A stretch of DNA of 64,000 nt, from assembly GCF_029667115.1 (NCBI RefSeq), contig NZ_JARUIU010000001.1:928104-992103 (forward strand), read 5' to 3'. Numbering within the stretch: the stretch's first letter is position 1; every line of letters begins with the position of its first letter. Positions 8,441 through 19,259 of this stretch are shown piece after piece. The stretch comes from Jeotgalibacillus sp. ET6 (lineage in GTDB: Bacteria; Bacillota; Bacilli; Bacillales; Jeotgalibacillaceae). The notes below the pieces were generated by a model that was not told where the DNA came from, made no database searches, and worked only from the letters and a program-made list of their open reading frames with translations. Position numbers and translations under genes: made by a program.

Positions 8441-9712
8441 TTACTGCATATTTTCGATAAGAGCTGTTCCAAACTCAGAGCATTTAACCTCTGTTGCTCC
8501 ATCCATTAACCGTGCAAAGTCATAGGTTACTACTTTAGAAGCAATTGTTTTTTCCATAGAGGAAAGAACCAGGGCTGCTGCCTCACTCCAGCCAAGATGC
8601 TCAAGCAGTAATACACCAGAAAGGATAACCGATGAAGGGTTTACTTTATCAAGTCCAGCATATTTAGGTGCTGTACCATGCGTCGCTTCAAAAATGGCAT
8701 GACCGGTATCGTAATTGATATTTGCTCCAGGAGCAATTCCAATTCCGCCAACCTGTGCTGCTAGCGCATCAGAAATGTAGTCTCCGTTTAAGTTCATAGT
8801 AGCTACTACATCAAATTCTGCTGGGCGGGTCAGGATCTGCTGCAGGAAGATATCAGCAATCGAATCTTTGACGATAATTTTACCTGCTGCTTCAGCATCG
8901 CTTTGTGCTTTATTAGCAGCATCCAGTCCCTGTGCGTCCTTGATCTCATCATATTGAGCCCAAGTAAAGACCTTATCGCCAAATTCTCTTTCTGCTAAAT
9001 CATAGCCCCATGATTTAAAGGCACCTTCTGTGAATTTCATGATATTTCCTTTGTGAACTAGAGTAACAGACTTGCGGTTCTCAGTCAGTGCATAATTAAT
9101 GGCTGCACGGACTAGACGCTCTGTTCCCTCTTTGGATACCGGCTTAACGCCTATTCCTGATGTTTCAGGAAATCGGATGTTTTTTGCGCCAAGCTCGTCC
9201 TGAAGGAAAGAAATCAACTTCTTCACTTCATCAGAACCCTCAGCAAATTCAATTCCAGCGTAGATATCCTCTGTATTTTCACGGAAAATAACCATATCTG
9301 TATCTTCCGGGCGTTTAACAGGAGAAGGCACTCCTTCAAAGTAACGCACTGGACGCAGGCAGGTAAATAAATCAAGCTGCTGGCGCAGTGCTACATTTAA
9401 CGAGCGGATTCCTCCACCGATCGGAGTAGTTAACGGTCCCTTAATGGCAATAAAATACTCATTAATTGCATCAAGTGTCGCCTGTGGAAGCCATTCACCT
9501 GTCTGATCAAAAGCTTTTTGACCTGCAAGTACTTCTTTCCAGACGATTTTTCTCTCACCGTTGTACGCTTTTTCAACCGCTGCATCCAGAACGCGGGAAG
9601 AGGAAGCCCAGATATCCGGACCAGTGCCGTCTCCTTCAATAAATGGAACAATCGGGTTGTTTGGAACGTTCAATGTGCCATTATCAACTGTAATTTTTTC
9701 ACCTTGTGTCAT
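8441..9712 (-). CDS. icd: Isocitrate dehydrogenase (NADP)
   Basis: Oxidative decarboxylation of isocitrate to 2-oxoglutarate with NADPH formation. The 423-residue protein shows the isopropylmalate/isocitrate dehydrogenase pattern: [14 protein letters not shown] near residue 25, the substrate-binding [18 protein letters not shown] (Ser and Arg residues that contact isocitrate), [14 protein letters not shown], the catalytic Lys/Tyr region and the metal-binding Asp in [18 protein letters not shown], and GTAPKYAG in the nucleotide site. The ATG follows GGAGGGAATTTCTT. It lies between citZ (114-bp spacer) and mdh, as in B. subtilis citZ-icd-mdh. Confidence 0.97.
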   Translation of the reverse strand: MTQGEKITVDNGTLNVPNNPIVPFIEGDGTGPDIWASSSRVLDAAVEKAYNGERKIVWKEVLAGQKAFDQTGEWLPQATLDAINEYFIAIKGPLTTPIGGGIRSLNVALRQQLDLFTCLRPVRYFEGVPSPVKRPEDTDMVIFRENTEDIYAGIEFAEGSDEVKKLISFLQDELGAKNIRFPETSGIGVKPVSKEGTERLVRAAINYALTENRKSVTLVHKGNIMKFTEGAFKSWGYDLAEREFGDKVFTWAQYDEIKDAQGLDAANKAQSDAEAAGKIIVKDSIADIFLQQILTRPAEFDVVATMNLNGDYISDALAAQVGGIGIAPGANINYDTGHAIFEATHGTAPKYAGLDKVNPSSVILSGVLLLEHLGWSEAAALVLSSMEKTIASKVVTYDFARLMDGATEVKCSEFGTALIENMQ

Positions 9713-9743
9713 AAGAAATTCCCTCCAGGTTCATTGTCAGAAA

Positions 9744-9763
9744 CCGGCTCACCATATAGCCGG
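9744..9763 (-). other. Short hairpin in citZ-icd spacer
   Basis: CCGGCT / AGCCGG with an 8-nt loop and no T-run, 63 bp after the citZ stop. It probably allows read-through into icd, and could be a processing or attenuation point. Confidence 0.4.
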
Positions 9764-9825
9764 CCTCATATCATCATCTAATTTATTACATCAGTTAATT
9801 CATCATTTGTAAACTAAAAGCCTTA

Positions 9826-10944
9826 TCAGCCCCGTTTATCAACCGGTACATACTCCTGCATTCCAGGTCCGACATAATCAGCACGAGGGCGGATCAGACG
9901 GTTGTTTGAATATTGCTCCAAAATATGCGCCAGCCAGCCGGAGACACGGCTTACAGCAAAGATCGGCGTAAACAGATCATGATCAATACCAAGACTGTGG
10001 TATACAGAAGCCGAATAAAAATCAACATTTGGCGGAAGCTCTTTTTCAGATGTTACGACTTCCTCCACTTTTATCGACATCTCGTACCACTTTGATTCGC
10101 CGCTTAGTTCCGTCAGTTTTTTAGACATTTCTCTTAAGTGTTTGGCACGGGGATCTCCCTGCCTGTATACACGGTGACCGAAGCCCATAATTTTTTCTTT
10201 GTTTTCGAGCTTTTTACGAACAATTGCTTCTGCATTTTCAACAGAATCAATCTCTGTAAGCATTTTCATGACCTGCTCATTCGCACCTCCGTGAAGAGGG
10301 CCTTTTAAAGCACCAATGGCTGCAGTAACGCCTGAATATACATCCGACAGCGTGGCCACACAGACACGGGCTGTGAAGGTGGAAGCGTTCAGTTCATGGT
10401 CTGCATGCAGAACAAGCGCTTTATTCATGGCTTCTTCCTGAATGGCAGCCGGTTCTTCACCGGTAAGCATGTACATAAAATTAGCAGCAAAGCTCAAATC
10501 AGCTTTTGGTGCAATTGGCTCCTCGCCCTGGCGAATACGGGAAAAAGCGGTTACGATTGAGGACATTTTAGCCTGCAGGCGAATCGCTTTCCGGTAGTTT
10601 GCATCATCTTCCATTACGTCCGCTTCTTCATCAAAAAGACCAAGCGAAGAAACAGCCGTCCGAAGGGCCGCCATAGGATGTACAGATTTTACCGGCATAG
10701 CCTTAAGCTGAGCAATGACTTCTTCCGGAAGGGACATATTTTCAGCTAGCTGTTTTTTTAGTTCAGTCAGTTCGCTTTCAGTTGGAAGGCGAAGATGCCA
10801 AAGTAAATAAATCACTTCTTCAAAGCTTGCATTTTCTGTAAGGTCATCGATATTGTACCCAACATATGTAAGTGTGTCATCAATAATCGAACTGATGGAT
10901 GACGTCGTAGCCACTATACCTTCTAAACCTCTTGTTGCAGTCAT
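9826..10944 (-). CDS. citZ: Citrate synthase II
   Basis: Condenses acetyl-CoA and oxaloacetate; entry enzyme of the TCA cycle. The 372 residues fit the short bacterial type II family. Catalytic elements are visible: HADHELNASTFTARV (His), LKGPLHGGANEQVMKML (His), IMGFGHRVYRQGDPRAKHL (oxaloacetate-binding His/Arg) and the Asp in LPPNVDFYSASVYHSLGI. The ATG follows AAAGGAGAGATTGGT. First gene of citZ-icd-mdh, with a recognisable promoter and cre-like operator about 165 bp upstream. Confidence 0.97.
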   Translation of the reverse strand: MTATRGLEGIVATTSSISSIIDDTLTYVGYNIDDLTENASFEEVIYLLWHLRLPTESELTELKKQLAENMSLPEEVIAQLKAMPVKSVHPMAALRTAVSSLGLFDEEADVMEDDANYRKAIRLQAKMSSIVTAFSRIRQGEEPIAPKADLSFAANFMYMLTGEEPAAIQEEAMNKALVLHADHELNASTFTARVCVATLSDVYSGVTAAIGALKGPLHGGANEQVMKMLTEIDSVENAEAIVRKKLENKEKIMGFGHRVYRQGDPRAKHLREMSKKLTELSGESKWYEMSIKVEEVVTSEKELPPNVDFYSASVYHSLGIDHDLFTPIFAVSRVSGWLAHILEQYSNNRLIRPRADYVGPGMQEYVPVDKRG

Positions 10945-11104
10945 ACCAATCTCTCCTTTTGAAATGTATTTTAGCCCCTATTCAGCTTTTGTACAGGCAT
11001 AAACAAGGAAGATTCATCCTGGTTCACCGGCCTGAATAAACGAACCTGAGCGCATGCTCATTTTTCGGCCAATAAATAACCTTTTTTCAACAAAAAGTAA
11101 CAAA

Positions 11105-11152
11105 GGATGCGCTTTCATCCTTCATTATAATCAATAATCAGAACTTTGTGAA
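11105..11152 (-). promoter_or_regulatory. citZ promoter with overlapping CcpA cre-like site
   Basis: Minus strand: -35 TTCACA (11152-11147), 17-bp spacer, -10 TATAAT (11129-11124), start near 11117. The sequence GGATGAAAGCGCATCC (11120-11105) covers the predicted start site; its left half TGAAAGCG matches the cre consensus, the right half is weak. A second cre-like string, ATGAAAACGCATAAAT, lies at 11152-11167 just above the -35. B. subtilis citZ is known to be CcpA-repressed, so this arrangement is expected. Confidence 0.6.
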
Positions 11153-11175
11153 TGAAAACGCATAAATTTACGATT

Positions 11176-11664
11176 TTATTTTCCAATATACTCTGAAATT
11201 TGACTAATCCACTCATAGATTCTCATAGCAAAATACGCGATGCCGGCACCAATCAGCGGACCGACCGCAATCCCTTTAAACAGCGCTACTGCAAGGATTG
11301 TTCCCAGTACCAGAGCGACTGTGATATGAGGATCATTTTCAAGCAGGGAGATGCCCCCTTTGGCAATCAATGCCACTAAAATACCGGAAGCAAGAGCAAT
11401 CCAGGCATAGGGAGATTTTACTGCATCTGTCAGTTCTTTGAATCCAATTGCTCCGCTGGCGATTGGAGCAAGCACAGCAATCGTTATAATTGTAACACCC
11501 CAGTTGATTCCTTTAGATTGAATAACCTCAAAAATTTTCTGGTCTGCTCCAATTACTTTAATAACCAGCAATAAAGCCACAGCAAATATAAGTGAATTAT
11601 TTTTAGCCAGCACAGCAATCCCAAGAAGCAACATTAAAAAAAGTAATGCCTGATCCATTTTCAA
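11176..11664 (-). CDS. ytwI: DUF441 family integral membrane protein YtwI
   Basis: About 160 residues, almost entirely hydrophobic. Four or five membrane segments can be drawn: LLFLMLLLGIAVLAK, LIFAVALLLVIKVIG, WGVTIITIAVLAPIASGAIG, AWIALASGILVALIA and the C-terminal VALVLGTILAVALFKGIAVG plus IGAGIAYFAMRIYEW. The function is unknown. I prefer the TTG at 11664, 5 nt behind AGGAG; the ATG two codons later (11658) is possible, and an upstream in-frame start would be unusually far from any ribosome site. It is divergent from ytvI and upstream of citZ, as in B. subtilis. Confidence 0.82.
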   Translation of the reverse strand: MKMDQALLFLMLLLGIAVLAKNNSLIFAVALLLVIKVIGADQKIFEVIQSKGINWGVTIITIAVLAPIASGAIGFKELTDAVKSPYAWIALASGILVALIAKGGISLLENDPHITVALVLGTILAVALFKGIAVGPLIGAGIAYFAMRIYEWISQISEYIGK

Positions 11665-11745
11665 GACAGCTCCTCTTCTAAACATTAATTTTCCCCATTG
11701 TTCATACACATAAACAAACAACCTCTCAGAAATGTTGGTGTGCTA

Positions 11746-12855
11746 ATGAACCCGTCTGCTGTATCAACCAGAATCCTATGGACAGCAGCCGCAATGATGG
11801 GCCTGGCTGCGGTCTTCATTTTAGCCTATACATACATGCTGCCGGTACTTGCAGGCGCAGCAATTGCATTTATTTTATATTATCCGGCAAAATGGCTGAC
11901 CGGCAGCTGCAGAATTCCATTTTCATTAAGTATTATTATAACCATTCTCGGTTTTTGCAGTTTAATAGCAGGAACCATCACAGTGTTTGTGTTTTTGTTC
12001 TGGCATGACCTCGTCCGCTTTATTGAACAAATTCCCGGACTATTTTCCGAGCTCAGTACAGCAATAGAAAAAAGCATTTCTTATATAATTCCGATTATCG
12101 AAAAAGCTGAAGCCTATCTTTTATCTAAGGGTATCATTGCGGAAACTTCAGGAGATGACATAATTCATTCACTTAAAGATAAGGCAGTTGTACTAATTCA
12201 AGACTTTGGGGAAGTTCTATTTATTGAGCTGTCCCAATTCTTATCTTCTCTCCCCGGGATCGCTGTTGGAGGAGTCATTGCATTTATTTCCGCCTATTTT
12301 TTTATGAAAGAAGCCTCCGCCTTAAAGAACGTGCTGAAACCATTTTTCGGTTCGGCTTTGTCTGTGCATTTCTCTTCTTTGATAAAGGCTGTAAAGTTTT
12401 ATACATGGTCATATGTTCAGGCTCAGATGCTCCTAACTGCGATTACAGCCGTGATCGTCCTATGCGGATTGTTAATTTTAAATGTAAAAGGCGCTCCAGC
12501 CATCGCCCTTACTGCGGCTTTACTGGATCTAATCCCTATCGTTGGGACAAGCCTGCTTTTCATTCCATGGATTTTTTACTGCTGGGTAAGCGGAGACATG
12601 GCACTTATGATAGGTTTATTGATTACTCAGACCGTCATTACCCTTTCAAGACAGGTGCTTGAGCCTAAAATCATCGGACAAAAATTAGGTATTCATCCTT
12701 TTATAACTTTTTTAATCATTTATATCTCTTTTCAAAGTGTAGGTGTTATGGGTGTGCTTTTTTCACCTCTTATACTTCTGACAATCAGCACCTTGATAAA
12801 AGCAGGTACAGTGAAGCTGATTTGGATTTACATAAAAAAAGGAACGATCCTTTAA
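11746..12855 (+). CDS. ytvI: YtvI, AI-2E/YdiK-PerM family transporter-like membrane protein
   Basis: About 369 residues with eight or so membrane segments, e.g. AMMGLAAVFILAYTYMLPVL, IIITILGFCSLIAGTITVFV, AVGGVIAFISAYFFM and VIVLCGLLILNVKGAPAIAL. The C-terminal family signature is LDLIPIVGTSLLFIPWIFYCWVSGD followed by LEPKIIGQKLGIHPFITFLIIYISFQ. The family includes putative efflux carriers; YtvI homologues are annotated as sporulation membrane proteins. The start is uncertain: no strong ribosome site precedes the ATG at 11746, and TTG/GTG codons lie up to 48 nt upstream. It is a lone plus-strand gene among minus-strand neighbours. Confidence 0.82.
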   Translation: MNPSAVSTRILWTAAAMMGLAAVFILAYTYMLPVLAGAAIAFILYYPAKWLTGSCRIPFSLSIIITILGFCSLIAGTITVFVFLFWHDLVRFIEQIPGLFSELSTAIEKSISYIIPIIEKAEAYLLSKGIIAETSGDDIIHSLKDKAVVLIQDFGEVLFIELSQFLSSLPGIAVGGVIAFISAYFFMKEASALKNVLKPFFGSALSVHFSSLIKAVKFYTWSYVQAQMLLTAITAVIVLCGLLILNVKGAPAIALTAALLDLIPIVGTSLLFIPWIFYCWVSGDMALMIGLLITQTVITLSRQVLEPKIIGQKLGIHPFITFLIIYISFQSVGVMGVLFSPLILLTISTLIKAGTVKLIWIYIKKGTIL

Positions 12856-12870
12856 AGAGGATCATTCCTT
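12839..12870. terminator. Bidirectional terminator, ytvI / fxsA
   Basis: Stem GGAACGATCC / GGATCATTCC (one C-A mismatch), flanked by an A-run on the left and TT on the right. It overlaps the last codons of ytvI and lies 20 bp past the fxsA stop, so it can serve both convergent genes. The A-run favours function for fxsA. Confidence 0.6.
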
Positions 12871-12888
12871 ATCGATTTATCCAGCACT

Positions 12889-13275
12889 TTATCTGTAAAT
12901 AATCATATTACCTTTACTCATTCTTTTGCGGAACCAGTTATAAATAAGCGGTTTAAATCGGTTTCGCGTTTGAGGAATGAGAAGCAAAAAGCCTGTAATA
13001 TCTGTCAAAAAGCCCGGTGTCAGCAAAAGTACACCGCCAATTAATATGCAGACTCCATCCAAAATGATCTCACTGGGCGGCTGCTGAATGCCCATTTGAT
13101 TTTGAACATTTTTTATAGCCTGCAGACCTTGTGATTTTGCCAAATAAGCACCAAAGACTCCTGTTGCTAAGATTAGCAAAAAGGTCGGGATGACCCCAAT
13201 CAGGTTGCCTATCGAAAGAAGAATGGCAATCTCTGTTGCGGGAACCACAATAATTAAAAGCATGATCCATCTCAA
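12889..13275 (-). CDS. fxsA: FxsA family membrane protein
   Basis: 128 residues with the FxsA pattern: N-terminal MRWIMLLIIVVPATEIAILLSIGNLIG and FLLILATGVFGAYLAKSQGLQAI as two membrane helices, then PPSEIILDGVCILIGGVLLLTPGFLTDITGFLLLIPQTR, where the LTPGFLTD turn is characteristic, and a basic tail. In E. coli, FxsA overproduction relieves F-exclusion of phage T7; no general role is established. Ribosome site AAGGAGGATCCGCT. The 243-bp space above it contains the pyk terminator and presumably the fxsA promoter. Confidence 0.88.
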   Translation of the reverse strand: MRWIMLLIIVVPATEIAILLSIGNLIGVIPTFLLILATGVFGAYLAKSQGLQAIKNVQNQMGIQQPPSEIILDGVCILIGGVLLLTPGFLTDITGFLLLIPQTRNRFKPLIYNWFRKRMSKGNMIIYR

Positions 13276-13453
13276 TAGCGGATCCTCCTTATTTAAAAAA
13301 CTTACCCTGATTATAGCATATACGCATCCGGGGCGATAGAAAGAAGCACTAGACTAGAGAGTATATGAATCAGAAGAGAGGCTTAGGACGAATCGTTGTA
13401 CAAAAAATAGATACGCTTAAACTGCGTTCCCCCATGCAGCCCAATTGCCTTCA

Positions 13454-13498
13454 TAAAAAAACAAGAGGCTGGACACTTAGTATGCCCAGCCTCTCTTG
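13454..13498 (-). terminator. Intrinsic terminator of pfkA-pyk
   Basis: Stem CAAGAGGCTGG / CCAGCCTCTCTTG (one bulge), followed on the minus strand by a T-run of seven, about 20 bp after the pyk stop. Confidence 0.88.
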
Positions 13499-13518
13499 AA
13501 AATTCCTGTTACTTTCTT

Positions 13519-15279
13519 TTACAGTACGCTTGCGTGGCCATTGTAAACCACACCGCGCTCAGCATCTACAGTGACTACCTGACCTTCCTGGAAAAGAGAG
13601 GTTGCATTGTCGACGCCAACAATGACAGGCAAACCGAGGTTTAATCCTACTACTGCCGCGTGGCTTGTCAAACCGCCTTCTTCCACGATAAGTGCAGAAC
13701 ATTTTTCAAGTGCAGGCACCATGTCTTTATCTGTACCGATTGTTACAAGTACAGAGCCTTCTTTCACTTTTTCAAGCGCTTCTGAAGCATTTGATGCGAT
13801 TACTGCACGGCCATAGCCGGATCTGCGTCCGATACCCTGACCTTTTGCCAATACATCTCCGACGATATGAATTTTCATAAGATTGGTAGTACCGGACTCG
13901 CCAACAGGAACACCAGCAGTAATGACAACAAGATCACCATGTTTTACACATCCGCTGTTCAGGCTCTCTGAAACAGCCATATCCAGCATTTCATCCGTTG
14001 TGGATGTTTGTCTTCCTACCTGCGGATAAACACCCCATACAAGCGCAAGACGGCGTGACACAGCCGAATCTGCTGTAACCGCTACAATGGTTGCTTCCGG
14101 ACGGTATTTTGAAATCATTCGTGCCGTATGCCCGCTCTCAGTTGGAGCAATAATTGCGTTCACTTCCAAATTCAATGCAGTATGCGCTACAGCCTGTCCG
14201 ATCGCATCTGTCATATTTGGTTCAAAGCGCTTGCTGCGGTTGGACAGAATTGTTTTATAATCGAGTGCTGTTTCAGCTCTTGAAGCAATATCATTCATGG
14301 TCTTAACCGATTCTACAGGATAATCACCGGCTGCAGTTTCGCCTGACAGCATGATTGCATCTGTTCCATCGAAGATAGCATTTGCTACATCACTTGCTTC
14401 TGCCCGGGTTGGACGCGGATTACGCTGCATGGAATCAAGCATTTGAGTAGCAGTAATAACCGGCTTGCCCACTGCGTTGCATTTTTTAATCAGATCTTTT
14501 TGAACTAGAGGCACTTCTTCAGCAGGAATTTCAACTCCCAAATCTCCACGTGCCACCATAAGACCGTCTGACACTTCAAGGATTTCTCCGATGTTGTCAA
14601 CGCCTTCCTGATTTTCAATCTTCGGAATAATGTTGATCGCTGCAGCTCCATTTTTTTCAAGAAGCTCACGAATTTCCAGCACATCTGACGCACGGCGGAC
14701 GAAAGAAGCAGCAATAAAGTCTACTTTTTGTTCCACTCCAAACAAGATGTCCTGTGCATCTTTATCTGTAATGCCCGGCAGCTGAACAGATACGCCTGGC
14801 ACATTTACACCTTTTTTATTTTTCAGGGTTCCGCTGTTTAGAATCTTTGTTGTAAGCTCTCGTGAATCACGATCGATTGACAAAACTTCCAATCCGATTA
14901 AACCATCATCCAAAAGAATTTTAGAACCTACTTCCACGTCTTCCACAAGGCGGTCATACGTAATGGAGAACTTTTCTTCCGTTCCTACCACTTCATTCAT
15001 AGAGACAATGATCTGTTTGCCCGCTTCTAAATGAATTGCGCCGTTTTCCATCGTATTCGTGCGGATCTCAGGGCCTTTTGTATCAAGAAGAATTCCTACA
15101 CTTTTTCCAAGCCTTGAAGCAGCTTCACGGATATTTTTAATTCTAGCTCCATGCTCTTCAAAATCACCGTGTGAGAAATTGAGGCGTGCTACATTCATGC
15201 CTGCTTCCATTAATTGCGTCAGTTTTTCAATGCTTTCACTTGCAGGACCAATAGTACATACAATCTTAGTTTTTCTCAT
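13519..15279 (-). CDS. pyk: Pyruvate kinase with C-terminal PEP-utiliser domain
   Basis: Converts PEP and ADP to pyruvate and ATP. The 586-residue protein has the usual barrel and regulatory domains to about residue 470 ([23 protein letters not shown], the catalytic signature [25 protein letters not shown]). An extra ~110-residue C-terminal domain carries [24 protein letters not shown], the PEP-utilising mobile-domain motif with its His. This extension is typical of Bacillus and Geobacillus enzymes. It starts 48 bp after pfkA and shares its operon. ATG with GGGAGGTACTTAACGAAT before it. Confidence 0.97.
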   Translation of the reverse strand: MRKTKIVCTIGPASESIEKLTQLMEAGMNVARLNFSHGDFEEHGARIKNIREAASRLGKSVGILLDTKGPEIRTNTMENGAIHLEAGKQIIVSMNEVVGTEEKFSITYDRLVEDVEVGSKILLDDGLIGLEVLSIDRDSRELTTKILNSGTLKNKKGVNVPGVSVQLPGITDKDAQDILFGVEQKVDFIAASFVRRASDVLEIRELLEKNGAAAINIIPKIENQEGVDNIGEILEVSDGLMVARGDLGVEIPAEEVPLVQKDLIKKCNAVGKPVITATQMLDSMQRNPRPTRAEASDVANAIFDGTDAIMLSGETAAGDYPVESVKTMNDIASRAETALDYKTILSNRSKRFEPNMTDAIGQAVAHTALNLEVNAIIAPTESGHTARMISKYRPEATIVAVTADSAVSRRLALVWGVYPQVGRQTSTTDEMLDMAVSESLNSGCVKHGDLVVITAGVPVGESGTTNLMKIHIVGDVLAKGQGIGRRSGYGRAVIASNASEALEKVKEGSVLVTIGTDKDMVPALEKCSALIVEEGGLTSHAAVVGLNLGLPVIVGVDNATSLFQEGQVVTVDAERGVVYNGHASVL

Positions 15280-15327
15280 ATTCGTTAAGTACCTCCCAGT
15301 AGTTCTTTTCTTATTACTTTCAAATGA

Positions 15328-16658
<1,331 letters not shown>

Positions 16659-16663
<5 letters not shown>

Positions 16664-16691
16664 AGACGTGTACTGAATTCAGTACACGTCT
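16659..16691 (-). terminator. Terminator of the malic enzyme-fadR-accDA operon (perfect palindrome)
   Basis: A perfect 28-bp palindrome (16664-16691), arms AGACGTGTACTGAA / TTCAGTACACGTCT with no loop, followed on the minus strand by GCTTTTTG. It lies 9 bp after the accA stop. Confidence 0.82.
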
Positions 16692-16699
16692 ACTATTCC

Positions 16700-17668
16700 C
16701 TAAAGGATTTCGCTCAAAACAGAATGCGATCCAATCTTTTGAAATTTTTCATGCCGGTGCGCAATAAGTTCTTCGCCAGAAAGAGAAGATAGTGCCTTCA
16801 GAGACGCCTGCAGCACTTCGTCTATTTTTTCCGCCTGTTTTTTCGCATCATGATGAGCGCCGCCCCTGACTTCAGAAACGATTTCATCAATTATGCCCAT
16901 GTCCTTTAAATCCGGAGCGGTTATTCTCATAGATTCGGCTGCTTTTTTTGCCAGAGACGCATCCTTCCAGAGAATAGAGGCTGCCCCTTCAGGAGAGATC
17001 ACCGAATAAGTGGAGTTTTCAAGCATATGCAGATGATTTCCAATCCCTAACGCCAAAGCACCGCCGCTTCCGCCTTCTCCAATGACTATACATACGACCG
17101 GCACGGTTAACCCGGCCATTTCAAACAGATTGCGTGCGATCGCTTCACTTTGGCCGCGTTCCTCCGCAGCCTTTCCCGGGTAAGCTCCCTTTGTATCAAT
17201 AAAACATATAACAGGGCGGTTAAATTTTTCTGCCTGTTTCATTAAGCGCAATGCTTTACGATACCCTTCAGGGTGCGGCATGCCAAAGTTCCGTTTAATA
17301 TTGTCCTTTGTTCCTTTTCCTCTTTGGTGTCCGATAACGGTCACCGGCTTTTCTTTGTAAAAAGCGATCCCGCCAACGATCGCATGATCATCGCCGTACA
17401 GGCGGTCGCCATGCAGTTCAATAAACTGTTCAAACAATTCATCAATATAATCAAGTGTTGTCGGCCGTTCAGGATGGCGTGCAATTTGCACACGATCCCA
17501 TGGCTTTATATTCATATAAATGTCTTCTTCTAATTTCTCAAGACGCGATTCAAGCTTTTCAATTTCTGAAGATAAGTCAACTTCAGAATTAACTGTAAAT
17601 GTTTTAAGCTCATTAATTTTTTCTCTTAACTGAACAAGCGGTTTCTCAAATTCAAGTTCGTTTACCAT
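16700..17668 (-). CDS. accA: Acetyl-CoA carboxylase carboxyltransferase subunit alpha
   Basis: With AccD forms the carboxyltransferase that makes malonyl-CoA for fatty acid synthesis. 322 residues: N-terminal helices ([18 protein letters not shown]), then the crotonase-like carboxyltransferase core with [88 protein letters not shown] and [15 protein letters not shown]. The ATG overlaps the end of accD by 7 nt, which indicates translational coupling. Confidence 0.97.
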   Translation of the reverse strand: MVNELEFEKPLVQLREKINELKTFTVNSEVDLSSEIEKLESRLEKLEEDIYMNIKPWDRVQIARHPERPTTLDYIDELFEQFIELHGDRLYGDDHAIVGGIAFYKEKPVTVIGHQRGKGTKDNIKRNFGMPHPEGYRKALRLMKQAEKFNRPVICFIDTKGAYPGKAAEERGQSEAIARNLFEMAGLTVPVVCIVIGEGGSGGALALGIGNHLHMLENSTYSVISPEGAASILWKDASLAKKAAESMRITAPDLKDMGIIDEIVSEVRGGAHHDAKKQAEKIDEVLQASLKALSSLSGEELIAHRHEKFQKIGSHSVLSEIL

Positions 17669-18537
17669 GCTGATACCCCCTGCTCATGAATTGCAAGAAC
17701 CGTGGTCAGTGTATCTCTTAATTCTGTTCTCGGAACGACAGCATCGAGCTGTCCGTGTTCAAGTAAAAACTCTGCAGTTTGAAAGTCCTCCGGCAGCTTT
17801 TCGCGGATCGTTTGTTCAATAATTCTTCTGCCGGCAAAACCAATCAGAGCACCCGGCTCTGCGAAATTATAATCACCGAGAGAAGCAAAACTTGCAGAAA
17901 CCCCTCCTGTTGTAGGGTGAGTCATCACGGAGATAATTAATCCGCCTGCTGTGCTGTATTTTTTTAACGCCGTGCTTGTTTTCGCCATTTGCATCAGCGA
18001 CAGAACGCCTTCCTGCATGCGGGCTCCCCCGCTTGCTGTAAAAATAATAAAAGGCACAGACATTTCTTCAGCAAGTGCAATTGCTCTGGATATTTTCTCT
18101 CCCACTACTGACCCCATACTGCCCATTCGAAAATTGGAATCCATAATCGCAAGAACAACTTTATGCCGGTTGATTTCTGCGCTGCCGGTCACAATGGCTT
18201 CATTTAAACCGGTTTTTTTACGATCCTTCTCCATTTTCTCCATGTAATCTGGGAAATCGAGTGGATTTTGCGAAGTCATTTCCTGATTGATTTCGTTAAA
18301 TGTGTCTGCATCAATTAAGCTGCTGATTCTCTCGGCAGCTGTCATTGTATGATGGTAACCACAGTGAAGGCAGACTTTAGCATTTTTTTTCACTTCTTTT
18401 GTATACATAATTTTTTTGCACTTCGGACATTTCGTCATGATTCCTTCCGGAACGTCGTGCTTAGCGTTCTCCGGCGGAATCGTAGCATACTTTTTCTTTT
18501 TTGGTTTGTTTGATTTAGTGAAAATATCTTTAAGCAA
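17662..18537 (-). CDS. accD: Acetyl-CoA carboxylase carboxyltransferase subunit beta
   Basis: Beta subunit of the carboxyltransferase. 291 residues: N-terminal zinc ribbon with two CXXC pairs ([10 protein letters not shown] at about residue 38 and CLHCGYH at about residue 57), then the carboxyltransferase domain ([77 protein letters not shown]). I use the TTG start behind GGGGGAGGATTTACC. Transcribed after the FadR-type regulator and before accA. Confidence 0.96.
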   Translation of the reverse strand: MLKDIFTKSNKPKKKKYATIPPENAKHDVPEGIMTKCPKCKKIMYTKEVKKNAKVCLHCGYHHTMTAAERISSLIDADTFNEINQEMTSQNPLDFPDYMEKMEKDRKKTGLNEAIVTGSAEINRHKVVLAIMDSNFRMGSMGSVVGEKISRAIALAEEMSVPFIIFTASGGARMQEGVLSLMQMAKTSTALKKYSTAGGLIISVMTHPTTGGVSASFASLGDYNFAEPGALIGFAGRRIIEQTIREKLPEDFQTAEFLLEHGQLDAVVPRTELRDTLTTVLAIHEQGVSAW

Positions 18538-18611
18538 GGTAAATCCTCCCCCATGTGAATATTTATCTATATTGCTGAATGATCTTTAACTCCACCACAT
18601 GAAATGCATGT

Positions 18612-19250
18612 TTACTTTGCTTGTTGCAAGGTTACAGGCTCAGTACAAAATGTCCTTATGATCGTCATATCCTTTGAAAGCATTGCCTTTTTCACAGTGT
18701 AAATAAGCTCTATATCAAGAGCAGCAGACTCCTTGCTCGACATTCGGTCGAAGTCGTATAAGACCAGCCAGACTTTGTAAGCAAGACGGTTTCCTGAAGA
18801 TTCAAATAGGGAGGATTTGAAGTGGTTAATGGTTGTAATCTCTCCGTTTTGATAACCAGTCACGATTGAATCAAACAACCAATTTAAGGTGGAGACGTCA
18901 TTTTGCAGCATGCGATTCATACTGCCCATTTCAATCCATATCTTCATTTCCAGTACATCTTTTTCTGCTTGTCCATTCTGAAGAATAAACATTCCAAGAA
19001 GCTCGACAAGGTGGTGATCTCTGAAATCCCGTAAAAATGTACCTTCTCCGTGCCTTGTTTCAATTAAACCAAGAAGTTCCAGCGCACGAAACGCTTCTCT
19101 TACTGAGGACCGGCCCACGCTTAGACGTTCAGATAATTCACGCTCTGAGGGAAGACGGTCTCCAGCAGATAAACGGTCGCGCTGAATCATTTCCTTTAAC
19201 TTATGAACAACGGATAAATAGACTTTTAATTGTGCAGTAGATTTAGTCAC
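18612..19250 (-). CDS. FadR-subfamily GntR transcriptional regulator
   Basis: 212 residues. An N-terminal winged helix (residues ~10-80) carries the GntR signature LSAGDRLPSERELSERLSVGRSSVREAFRALELLGLIETRHGEGTFL. The rest is a helical ligand-binding domain of FCD/FadR type, but the usual metal-binding Asp/His pattern is not obvious. GTG start, 9 bp after the malic-enzyme stop, with no good ribosome site, so it is probably translationally coupled. Its place between malic enzyme and accD suggests control of pyruvate/acetyl-CoA or fatty-acid metabolism, possibly including its own operon. This is inference from context. Confidence 0.85.
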   Translation of the reverse strand: MTKSTAQLKVYLSVVHKLKEMIQRDRLSAGDRLPSERELSERLSVGRSSVREAFRALELLGLIETRHGEGTFLRDFRDHHLVELLGMFILQNGQAEKDVLEMKIWIEMGSMNRMLQNDVSTLNWLFDSIVTGYQNGEITTINHFKSSLFESSGNRLAYKVWLVLYDFDRMSSKESAALDIELIYTVKKAMLSKDMTIIRTFCTEPVTLQQAK

Positions 19251-19259
19251 TGCTGATCA

